Positions 1 through 6,386 of a stretch of 11,448 nt of DNA are shown here, one piece after another; the first letter of the stretch is position 1, and each line of letters opens with the position of its first letter. The notes under the pieces were generated by a model. That model was not told where the DNA came from. It did not search any database and saw nothing but the letters and a program-made list of their open reading frames with translations. The position numbers were made by a program, and so were the translations under genes. The stretch is from contig JAEZES010000134.1 of assembly GCA_023432995.1 (NCBI GenBank), positions 1-11,448 of the forward strand, written 5' to 3'. Origin of the DNA: Pseudomonadota bacterium (lineage in GTDB: Bacteria > Pseudomonadota > Alphaproteobacteria > Sphingomonadales > Sphingomonadaceae).

Positions 1-30
1 GAGGAGCGCCGGCGGAGCGATAGTCGTGCG

Positions 31-708
31 TCAGGCGACCTTGGCGAGCTTGTCGGCCGCCAGGCTCATGCGCCCGGACAGCGGCGCGAAGCTGTCGTTG
101 GCCAGCTTGAGCACCGCCTCGGTGTTCTTCGAACCGGTCGCGACCAGCGAATCGAAGTTGCGGCGCATGATCTTGCCCTGCAGCTGGAACAGCTCGGTCG
201 GGCTCTTGATCGCGGCCATTTCCTTGAGATCGGCGGTGAGCGTCTCGTAGGCGCTCTTCGCCTCCTCGACGTAGGTCTTGCCGAGGTCCTGGGCGCCGGC
301 GGCGAGAATCTTGCCGCTCTCGACGAGCGCCTCGACGTTGCCCTTGGCGAACTCGGTCGCCTCGGTCAGCGCCTCGGTGCCCTTGTCGTAGGCAGCCTTG
401 GCCTTGGTCTGGAACTCGCCGATCGCTTCGGTGACCGGCTTGGTGAAATCGGGGGTCTTGGCAGTCGCCATGATCTTTTCCTTCAATTCGGTAAGGGTGG
501 GCTTGGGGGGAGCAATCGCTTGCGGCGCTGCAACCACGGGCTTGGCGAGTACCGGCTTGGCCTTGGCCGCCTTCCGCCTGCGCACCGGGTTCCTTTTCAC
601 CGGTACGCGCTTGGCTGGCGCCGCAATCGGCTCCGGCTTCGCTTCGGCAGCGGCGGCGGCGTAGGCCCGCTCCGCGCTGTCCGTGGGCTTGTCCGGTTCG
701 CTGGCCAT
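31..708 (-). CDS. phaP: Phasin family protein (PHA granule-associated)
   Basis: This 225-residue protein is predicted to coat polyhydroxyalkanoate granules in the cytoplasm and control their size and number. The core, about residues 72-225, is the amphipathic, Ala/Lys/Glu-rich helical type of the phasin family. It includes the family-like stretch FQLQGKIMRRNFDSLVATGSK (about 174-194) and a long preceding helix with VEALVESGKILAAGAQ. There is no signal peptide or membrane segment. Residues about 20-70 form a Pro/Ala/Lys/Arg-rich tail (KRNPVRRRKAAKAKPVLAKP) recalling the basic AAKP-type tail of PhaF. The start is ATG at 706-708, preceded by GAGGA 5 nt away. A longer in-frame start at 762 would run through the predicted promoter, so I rejected it. 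A second ATG at 469-471 also has a good Shine-Dalgarno. The gene lies downstream of phaC on the same strand but has its own promoter. Family assignment is firm; the symbol is by family only. Confidence 0.93.
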   Translation of the reverse strand: MASEPDKPTDSAERAYAAAAAEAKPEPIAAPAKRVPVKRNPVRRRKAAKAKPVLAKPVVAAPQAIAPPKPTLTELKEKIMATAKTPDFTKPVTEAIGEFQTKAKAAYDKGTEALTEATEFAKGNVEALVESGKILAAGAQDLGKTYVEEAKSAYETLTADLKEMAAIKSPTELFQLQGKIMRRNFDSLVATGSKNTEAVLKLANDSFAPLSGRMSLAADKLAKVA

Positions 709-747
709 AGTGGTCCTCGCTTCGATTCCCGCGTGTGCGAACGTCTT

Positions 748-762
748 TGCTGCAGCGCACAA
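748..762 (-). promoter_or_regulatory. Second TTGTGC-N3-GCA motif over the phasin -10 region
   Basis: Read on the minus strand, 762-748 is TTGTGCGCTGCAGCA. It has the same left half-site and spacing (TTGTGC-N3-GCA) as the perfect palindrome at 795-809, with a degenerate right arm. Centres are about 47 bp apart and the motif overlaps the predicted -10, where a bound repressor would block initiation. It also contains the CTGCAG palindrome. Binding is inferred. Confidence 0.42.
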
Positions 763-787
763 ATAGTCACCGCGGCAACGATGTCAA
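760..787 (-). promoter_or_regulatory. Sigma70-like promoter of the phasin gene
   Basis: On the minus strand a perfect -35 hexamer TTGACA (787-782) is followed after 16 nt by a -10-like TATTTG (765-760). This gives a leader of about 45 nt before the phasin ATG at 708. It sits in the phaC-phasin gap, so the phasin can be transcribed independently of phaC. The -10 overlaps one of two TTGTGC-N3-GCA motifs and the other lies just upstream of the -35. The hexamers are seen directly; promoter activity is inferred. Confidence 0.6.
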
Positions 788-794
788 GCAGATT

Positions 795-809
795 TTGTGC
801 GGTGCACAA
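795..809. promoter_or_regulatory. Perfect inverted repeat TTGTGC-GGT-GCACAA, PhaR-like operator candidate
   Basis: TTGTGCGGTGCACAA is a perfect 6+3+6 inverted repeat ending 7 bp upstream of the phasin -35 box. PhaR-type repressors of alphaproteobacterial PHA genes bind TGC-N3/4-GCA-type sequences near phasin and PHA genes, and this site has that TGC-N3-GCA core. No phaR gene is in the window, so the assignment rests on motif shape and location only. Confidence 0.5.
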
Positions 810-845
810 TGGCGGCTCCGCCCTCGAAGGGACGGATCCCGTGGC

Positions 846-2729
846 CTACCTCATCGCCACGTAGCGCCCTGGCGCATCCTCTATGACCTTGTCGCCCCTG
901 GCGCCCGGAACCCGCTTGCCCTTGGCGGCCACTTTCGTGCCGTCGCGGCCTTCGATCCAGGCCAGCCAGTCGGGCCACCAGCTCCCCTGGTGCTCCTCCG
1001 CGCCGCGCAGGAAGGCCGCGAGGCTCTCTCCGGGCTCGCCCGTCCAGTAGCCGTACTTGTTGGCCGCCGGGGGATTGACCACGCCGGCGATGTGCCCGCT
1101 GCCCGCGAGGACGAAGCGCACCGGGCCGGCGAGCACGCCCAGCAGGCGGTGGACGCTCTCGGCCGGGGCGATGTGGTCCTCGCGGCCGGCCTGGACATAG
1201 GCCGGCGTCTCGATCAGCCGCAGGTCGACCGGGGTGCCGTCGACGGTCAGCGAGTCGGGCACGACGAGCTTGTTGTCGCGGTAGCAGTCGCGCAGGTAGG
1301 CCTCGTGCCACTTCGCCGGCAGGTTGGTGACGTCGCCGTTCCAGTGCAGCAGGTCGAACGCCGGATAATCCTCGCCCAGCAGGTAGTGGTTGATCACCGT
1401 GTTCCAGATCAGCTCGGTTCCGCGCAGCAGGTTGAAGGTCGCGGCCATGTAGCGGCCGTCGAGGTAACCGCCGCGGCTCGCCTGGCGGATCAGCTCGAGC
1501 TGGGTGTCGTCGACGAACACCTTGAGGTCGCCGGCGCGCTCGAAATCGACCTGCGCGGTGAGGAAGGTCGCGCTGGCGACCTTGTCCGCCTGTCCGCGGC
1601 GCGCGAGAACGGCGAGCGTCGCCGCGAGTGTCGTCCCCGCGACGCAGTAGCCGATGGTGTGCACCGCAGGCGCGCCGAGCCGCTCGCGCACGACATCGAT
1701 CGCCGCGATTTGCGCGCGCACGTAGTCGTCCCAGGTGACCTCAGCCAGGCTCGCGTCGGCCGAGCGCCACGAGACCATGAACACGGTCACGCCGTGCTCG
1801 ACGCACCAGCGCACAAAGCTCTTCTTCGGGTTGAGGTCGAGGATGTAGAAGCGGTTGATCCACGGCGGGAAGATCACCAGCGGCACCGCAAGCACTTCGT
1901 CCGTCTGCGGGGTGTACTGGATCAGCTGGAACAGCGGCGTCTCGTACACGACCTTGCCCGGCGTACAGGCGATGGTTTCGCCGAGGCGGAAGGCCGCGGA
2001 GTCGGTGTGGGTCAGCTGGCCTTTCTCGAGATCGCGGGCGAGCCGCTCCATGCCCTTGACCAGGTTCTCGCCGCGGGTCTCGATCGTGCGTTCGAGCACC
2101 ACCGGGTTCATTAGCGGGAAGTTGGCCGGGCTCATCGCGTCGAGCACGCTGCGGGTGGCGAAGCGCAGCTGCTCGCGCTCGGCCTCGTCGAGCCCCTCGA
2201 CCTTATCGACCTTTTCGAGGATCCGCTCGGCGAACAGCAGGTAGGTCTGGTGAATCAGCGCGAAGACCGGCTGCTCGCGCCAGGCGTCGTCGGCGAAGCG
2301 CCGGTCGCGGCGCGGCAGCTCGACTTCGGGGCTCTTGTCCTCGGCCGCCTTCGGACCCAGGCCGTACTGCGCGAGGACCTCCTCCCACAGGGCCATGCCC
2401 TCCTCGGCCAGCCGCGCCTGGAACGCCGGGTCGACCAATGGCATCTGCCGGTACCAGGCCTGCATCAGCCCCATCCACTGCGCCGGGTCGGCCAGCAGCG
2501 GCACCGGCGCCTCGGGGATCGCCTGCTGCTGGCAGAACTCGAGCCACATCTGCTGCAGCTTGAGTGCCGACTCGCCCCACACGGTAATCTCGGCGTCGCT
2601 CGGCAGCGCCTCGGCCACCTCGGGTACGAACGACTGCACCAGCTGCCGCGCCGCCTCGCCCTGGATGCGCAGCATCTCGGTGAAGATGTCGGCCGCGTCG
2701 GTAGGGGAATCACCCATCGGTGCCATCAT
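846..2729 (-). CDS. phaC: Class I poly(3-hydroxyalkanoate) synthase PhaC
   Basis: It polymerises short-chain (R)-3-hydroxyacyl-CoA into PHA at the granule surface with release of CoA. The 627-residue length suits class I synthases, which work without a PhaE or PhaR subunit. An N-terminal PhaC domain (about 100-280) leads into an alpha/beta-hydrolase fold. The lipase-like box GYCVAG carries the nucleophile Cys362, with Asp518 (REDHIAP) and His546 (GSGHIAG) completing the triad. The Asp-His spacing of 28 equals that of the Cupriavidus enzyme (D480/H508). Other family signatures are FPPWINRFYILDLNPKKSF and WNGD. Starts at 2729, 2726 and 2717 are all possible with weak Shine-Dalgarno sequences; the longest is given. 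The phasin gene follows after 137 bp, and an aminotransferase diverges upstream. Function is secure from the complete catalytic triad. Confidence 0.96.
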   Translation of the reverse strand: MMAPMGDSPTDAADIFTEMLRIQGEAARQLVQSFVPEVAEALPSDAEITVWGESALKLQQMWLEFCQQQAIPEAPVPLLADPAQWMGLMQAWYRQMPLVDPAFQARLAEEGMALWEEVLAQYGLGPKAAEDKSPEVELPRRDRRFADDAWREQPVFALIHQTYLLFAERILEKVDKVEGLDEAEREQLRFATRSVLDAMSPANFPLMNPVVLERTIETRGENLVKGMERLARDLEKGQLTHTDSAAFRLGETIACTPGKVVYETPLFQLIQYTPQTDEVLAVPLVIFPPWINRFYILDLNPKKSFVRWCVEHGVTVFMVSWRSADASLAEVTWDDYVRAQIAAIDVVRERLGAPAVHTIGYCVAGTTLAATLAVLARRGQADKVASATFLTAQVDFERAGDLKVFVDDTQLELIRQASRGGYLDGRYMAATFNLLRGTELIWNTVINHYLLGEDYPAFDLLHWNGDVTNLPAKWHEAYLRDCYRDNKLVVPDSLTVDGTPVDLRLIETPAYVQAGREDHIAPAESVHRLLGVLAGPVRFVLAGSGHIAGVVNPPAANKYGYWTGEPGESLAAFLRGAEEHQGSWWPDWLAWIEGRDGTKVAAKGKRVPGARGDKVIEDAPGRYVAMR

Positions 2730-2776
2730 AAGGCCGAATGTTGCATTTGGGAGAGCATCGCCGGCAATCGGCAGCG

Positions 2777-2788
2777 GCGCAATTGCGC
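2777..2788. promoter_or_regulatory. Perfect 12-bp palindrome GCGCAATTGCGC in the phaC/aminotransferase divergent region
   Basis: GCGCAATTGCGC is exactly self-complementary and lies in the 144 bp region between the divergent phaC and aminotransferase starts. It overlaps the -35-like TTGCGC (2783-2788) proposed for the plus-strand gene. A dimeric regulator bound here could affect either gene. In a GC-rich genome it may be chance. Confidence 0.3.
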
Positions 2789-2811
2789 TGGCCCGCCGAT
2801 TCCGTCACAAT
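2783..2811 (+). promoter_or_regulatory. Possible promoter of the aminotransferase gene
   Basis: TTGCGC (2783-2788) and CACAAT (2806-2811) are separated by exactly 17 nt, giving a predicted leader of about 55 nt to the ATG at 2874. Each hexamer has mismatches to consensus, so this is a moderate-to-weak prediction. I could not pick a convincing promoter for phaC on the opposite strand of the same region. Confidence 0.35.
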
Positions 2812-2873
2812 CGTTGCGCCGCGCGCACTAGATCGCGGCATTTTCGATCAACCCCTTTGGATTCAACGAGGTC

Positions 2874-4073
2874 ATGGATACCGAATTCTACCGCATCAAG
2901 CGCCTGCCGCCCTATGTCATCGCCGAAGTCAACGCGATGCGGGCCGCAGCACGCGCCAGCGGTCGGGACATCATCGACCTCGGCATGGGCAACCCGGACC
3001 TGCCGCCGCCGCAGCACGTGATCGACAAGCTGTGCGAGGTCGCGCAGAAGCCCGACGCGCACGGCTACTCGCAGTCGAAGGGCATTCCCGGGCTGCGCAA
3101 GGCCCAGGCGAACTACTACGGTCGGCGCTGGGGGGTCGAGGTGGACCCCGAGAGCGAGGTGGTGGTGACGCTCGGCTCGAAGGAAGGGCTCGCCACCCTC
3201 GCCACCGCGATCACCGCGCCGGGCGACACGATCCTCGCGCCGAACCCGAGCTACCCGATCCACACGTTCGGCTTCATCATCGCCGGGGCGACGATCCGCT
3301 CGGTGCCGACGACGCCCGACGAACGCTACTGGGAGTCGCTCGACCGGGCGATGCGCTTCACCAGCCCGCGGCCGACCGTGCTGGTGGTCAACTACCCGTC
3401 GAACCCGACCGCCGAGGTGGTCGACCTCGCGTTCTACCAGCGGCTGGTCGACTGGGCGAAGGAGAACCAGGTCTGGGTCCTGTCGGACCTCGCCTATTCG
3501 GAGCTCTACTACAACGGCAAGCCGACCCCCTCGATCCTCCAGGCCAAGGGGGCCAAGGACGTCGCGGTCGAGTTCACCTCGCTCAGCAAGACCTTCTCGA
3601 TGGCCGGCTGGCGGATCGGCTTCGCGGTCGGCAACAAGACGCTGATCGCGGCGCTGACGCGGGTGAAGAGCTACATCGACTACGGCGCGTTCACTCCGCT
3701 TCAGGCCGCCGCCTGCGCCGCACTCAACGGTCCGCAGGACATCGTCGACAAGAATCGCGAGCTCTATCACAAGCGGCGCGACGTGCTGGTCGATGCGTTC
3801 AGCCGCGCCGGATGGACGATCCCGGCGCCCGAGGCCTCGATGTTCGCCTGGGCGCCGCTGCCGCCGGCGCTGGCGCACATGGGCAGCCTCGAGTTCTCCA
3901 AGCAGCTGCTGACCCACGCCGACGTCGCCGTCGCGCCTGGCGTCGGCTACGGCGAGGACGGCGAGGGCTTCGTGCGTATCGCGCTGGTCGAGAACGAGCA
4001 GCGCCTGCGCCAGGCGGCTCGCAACGTAAAGCGCTACCTGCAGAGCATGGGCGTCAACGCATCGGCCGCCTGA
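2874..4073 (+). CDS. alaC: AlaC-type PLP-dependent aminotransferase (often labelled LL-diaminopimelate aminotransferase)
   Basis: A class I/II fold-type I aminotransferase of 399 residues. It is close throughout to E. coli AlaC (YfdZ), a glutamate-pyruvate transaminase forming alanine. The PLP-binding Lys239 lies in SLSKTFSMAGWRIGF. Other signatures are DLGMGNPDLPPP, HGYSQSKGIPGLR, TLGSKEGL, PNPSYPIH, NYPSNPTA (cofactor-binding Asn), DLAYSELYY (Asp/Tyr for PLP) and a C-terminal VRIALVENEQRLRQA (carboxylate-binding Arg). The protein is cytosolic. ATG at 2874 gives an N-terminus (FYRIKRLPPYV) that lines up with AlaC; the GAGG immediately upstream is only 2 nt away, so the Shine-Dalgarno is poor. 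It diverges from phaC and stands alone. Databases often call such proteins DapL, but the AlaC resemblance makes alanine/2-oxo acid transamination the safer assignment. Precise substrate is inferred. Confidence 0.9.
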   Translation: MDTEFYRIKRLPPYVIAEVNAMRAAARASGRDIIDLGMGNPDLPPPQHVIDKLCEVAQKPDAHGYSQSKGIPGLRKAQANYYGRRWGVEVDPESEVVVTLGSKEGLATLATAITAPGDTILAPNPSYPIHTFGFIIAGATIRSVPTTPDERYWESLDRAMRFTSPRPTVLVVNYPSNPTAEVVDLAFYQRLVDWAKENQVWVLSDLAYSELYYNGKPTPSILQAKGAKDVAVEFTSLSKTFSMAGWRIGFAVGNKTLIAALTRVKSYIDYGAFTPLQAAACAALNGPQDIVDKNRELYHKRRDVLVDAFSRAGWTIPAPEASMFAWAPLPPALAHMGSLEFSKQLLTHADVAVAPGVGYGEDGEGFVRIALVENEQRLRQAARNVKRYLQSMGVNASAA

Positions 4074-4194
4074 CCGGCCGGCGCCGGGGAGACCGGTCCG
4101 CTTCGGTTGCATCTCCGCTTGAAACGGCCCGCCGCCCCTTGAACCGCGCGCGCGGCGTGCGATGCAGGGCTGAGGCTGTCGTGGGGAACGCGCC

Positions 4195-4851
4195 GTGGCC
4201 GAGTTCGCATGGATCGCCGAGCGTCGCGAGCCGCCGCCGCAATGGGATTTGCGCCGGATCGGCTGGACACTGTCGGACTCCGCGGAAGCCGACGTGAGGC
4301 TGGTCGACGCCCGCCGCGGAGGCAGGGGACCCCGCGCCGGCGATCCGGCGTCGTGCCTCTACGTTGGAGTCGCCAGCGGCTGGCGGCGCGCGCGGCTGCT
4401 CGAGGCGGGCTGCGGCGATGCGGTGCCCGCCAGCGTCGGCCTGCACGAGCTGGGGCGAAGGGCCCGCCGCGTGGCCGAACGCGGCGACAGCCTGCCGCGG
4501 CACCGTGAGCTAGGGCGGCTGGTGCTCGACCTGCTCCACCGCGATGCGCGCGCCGGCCAGCGCTGGCTGGCGCTGCATCCGCGCGAGTTCACCTTGCTCT
4601 GGCGGCTGGCCGAACGACCCGGCGAACCGGTCATGCGGGCGACTCTGCTGCGCGACGTCTGGCGGCTCGAGTTCGAGCCCGGGACCAACAGCGTCGAAGT
4701 CCACGTGTCGCGCCTCCGCAGCAAGCTGGCCGCCGCCGGACTGGCCGGCCTGGTCGAGACCGACCCGACCGGCGGCTACAGGATCGCCTGTCCGGGACGC
4801 GCTTGCGACGGCCCGGCCCCGCCGCCTTGTGCCCCGGCCATTTCCTGTTAG
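4195..4851 (+). CDS. OmpR/PhoB-type winged-helix regulator with degenerate N-terminal region
   Basis: A 218-residue DNA-binding protein. Residues about 109-198 form an OmpR/PhoB-type winged helix: LxPREFTLLWRLAERPGEPV (127-146), then MRATLLRDVW, the recognition helix TNSVEVHVSRLRSKL (164-178) and the wing ETDPTGGYRIA. The first ~105 residues occupy the place of a receiver, but I find no acidic pocket, phosphoacceptor Asp in context or conserved Lys, so it probably does not accept phosphate from a histidine kinase. No kinase gene is nearby. The start is GTG at 4195 with GGGGA about 8 nt upstream; no in-frame ATG fits better. Translation ends with a Pro/Cys-rich tail of about 18 residues. The transporter begins 67 nt downstream on the same strand, so control of that unit is plausible but not shown. 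Confidence 0.82.
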   Translation: MAEFAWIAERREPPPQWDLRRIGWTLSDSAEADVRLVDARRGGRGPRAGDPASCLYVGVASGWRRARLLEAGCGDAVPASVGLHELGRRARRVAERGDSLPRHRELGRLVLDLLHRDARAGQRWLALHPREFTLLWRLAERPGEPVMRATLLRDVWRLEFEPGTNSVEVHVSRLRSKLAAAGLAGLVETDPTGGYRIACPGRACDGPAPPPCAPAISC

Positions 4852-4918
4852 GCCTTTGTCCGAAATCGCTAGGTCGCACCGACCGGCCGCAGAGCCGGCG
4901 GCGACGAGAGGAGCACTG
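4852..4918 (+). promoter_or_regulatory. Leader between regulator and transporter, with small hairpin and strong RBS
   Basis: This 67 nt gap contains a short inverted repeat CCGGC-cgcaga-GCCGG (4883-4898). It is followed by AGGAG (4909-4913), placed 5 nt before the transporter ATG at 4919, a near-ideal ribosome binding site that decides the start. No convincing -35/-10 pair or T-tract is visible, so the transporter may be read from the regulator's transcript. The hairpin could be chance. Confidence 0.4.
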
Positions 4919-6382
4919 ATGACCGAGGCCCATCCGGCGGGCGCGAGCCCGGGTTCGACACTCGACGTCGCGAAGTTCCTCGGCGAGCTGCCGTTCACCC
5001 GGTTCCACTTCCAGCTGCTGGTGATCTGCTCGCTGGTGACGTTCTTCGACGGGCTGGACTTCTCTCTCATCGCCTTCACGCTGCCCTACCTCGAGGCGGA
5101 CATGAGCCTCAGCGAGGACATGCTCGGGCTGGTCAGCTCCGCGGCGTTTTTGGGCCAGATGGTGGGCTCGCTCATCGGCTCCTACATCGCCGACCTCCTC
5201 GGCCGGCGCGTCGTGATCATCTGGTGCACGGTCCTTTCGGCGATCCTCACTTTCGTGACCGGCTTCGCCAATACGCCCGAGATGCTCATCATCCTGCGCC
5301 TGCTCGGCGGCCTGGCGATCGGCGGGCTGCTGGCCCCGGCCTGGTCGATCAACATCGAATCGATGCCCGCCGGCAAGAAGGCCACCGCCGTGACCATCAT
5401 CATGCTCGGTTTCAGCGCCGGCGGCGCGACCGCGGGGCAGGTCACCAACTTCCTGGTCGACGATTACGGGTGGCAGGGGGTGTTCTACTTCTGCGGCGCG
5501 GCGACCGGCCTGCTCGCGATCATCCTGTTCTTCACGATGCCGGAATCGGCCCGCTGGATGACCGCCAGGAATCAGCCGGCCCCCGCCATCCGGACGGCGC
5601 TGCAGCGCTTCGCGCCACGCACGGACTTCGGCCGCTACCAGGCTTTCACGCTGTCCGACGAGCGGACCGTCTCGACCGCGAGCGCTTACGGCAACTGGCT
5701 CACCCGATCGATCGACTCGTTCCTCAAGACGCTGCGCGAGCTGTTCCGCGGGACGCTCGCATGGATCACGCCGATCATCTGGTTCACCTACTTCTGCTCG
5801 TCGTTCGCGATCTACCTCAAGTCGAGCTTCGGCGTGCTGTTCCTCACCCGGCTGGATGTCAGCGCCAAAGAAGCCGCCAACATCGGTTCGATCACGGGCA
5901 TCACCGGGGCGGTGCTGGGCGTCCTGCTGCTGATGGCGACCGAGCGCCGCGGGCCCGGGTGGATCGCGGTCGCGCCGCTACTCGGCGTGCCCGCCGCGCT
6001 GTTCATCGGGCTCGACCTGTTCACCGCCGACACCTTCATTCCGGTCATCCTCGTCGGCGGCATCCTGATCGGTGCCGGTCACGCGGCGGTGATCTCGCTG
6101 ACCAGCATCTATTACCCGAGCGCCATCCGAGCGACCGGCGGCGGGTGGGCGAGCTTCATGGCCAAGTTCGCCGCCGTCGCCGCGCCGCTCCTGGCATCGC
6201 AATGGTTCCTGTCGAACCGCCGCGAGGTGCTCGACGGCTACGTCTTCACCGGCCTGTGCCTGGCAGGCGTGGTGATCGGGCTCACCTTCCTGGCCCATTT
6301 CGCGCGGCGGCTGCGCGCGGAACGGGACGCCGAGGCGGTGGCGGCCACCGTCGCGCCGTTGCCCGCCGGCGCCTCGGCCTAG
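4919..6382 (+). CDS. MFS transporter, aromatic/organic acid:H+ symporter-like
   Basis: A 487-residue inner-membrane transporter with about 12 predicted helices and a central cytoplasmic loop at roughly 215-270. It shows the MFS motif A GSYIADLLGRR (87-97), an FFDGLDF motif in helix 1 (42-48) matching the DGxD signature of aromatic acid:H+ symporters, and FTMPESARWM (205-214) after helix 6, typical of that group and of sugar porters. This points to proton-coupled uptake of an organic anion such as an aromatic or sugar acid. ATG 4919 is fixed by AGGAG at 4909-4913; an upstream extension to 4544 would run through the regulator gene in another frame and is rejected. The IlvD-type dehydratase begins 4 nt after its stop, so the two are almost certainly co-transcribed and the imported acid may be the dehydratase substrate. 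The exact substrate is unknown. Confidence 0.88.
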   Translation: MTEAHPAGASPGSTLDVAKFLGELPFTRFHFQLLVICSLVTFFDGLDFSLIAFTLPYLEADMSLSEDMLGLVSSAAFLGQMVGSLIGSYIADLLGRRVVIIWCTVLSAILTFVTGFANTPEMLIILRLLGGLAIGGLLAPAWSINIESMPAGKKATAVTIIMLGFSAGGATAGQVTNFLVDDYGWQGVFYFCGAATGLLAIILFFTMPESARWMTARNQPAPAIRTALQRFAPRTDFGRYQAFTLSDERTVSTASAYGNWLTRSIDSFLKTLRELFRGTLAWITPIIWFTYFCSSFAIYLKSSFGVLFLTRLDVSAKEAANIGSITGITGAVLGVLLLMATERRGPGWIAVAPLLGVPAALFIGLDLFTADTFIPVILVGGILIGAGHAAVISLTSIYYPSAIRATGGGWASFMAKFAAVAAPLLASQWFLSNRREVLDGYVFTGLCLAGVVIGLTFLAHFARRLRAERDAEAVAATVAPLPAGASA

Positions 6383-6386
6383 TCCC

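Noticed and set aside
709..762. Longer phasin start at 762
   Set aside because: The codons would cover the predicted -10 box and the TTGTGC-N3-GCA motif, and ATG at 706-708 has a good GAGGA Shine-Dalgarno.
735..2114. 459-codon plus-strand open frame opposite phaC
   Set aside because: It lies wholly antisense to a PHA synthase with a complete catalytic triad, has low-complexity Arg/Val/Ala/Asp-rich translation and crosses the phasin promoter. It is a GC-driven shadow.
4071..4110. GACCGG...CCGGTC hairpin just after the aminotransferase stop as a terminator
   Set aside because: The stem is only 6 bp with a 15 nt loop and no following T-run. In this GC-rich sequence such repeats are frequent.
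2805..4112. 435-codon minus-strand open frame opposite the aminotransferase
   Set aside because: It is antisense to a well-conserved aminotransferase, with Arg/Val/Asp-rich noise and no family motif.
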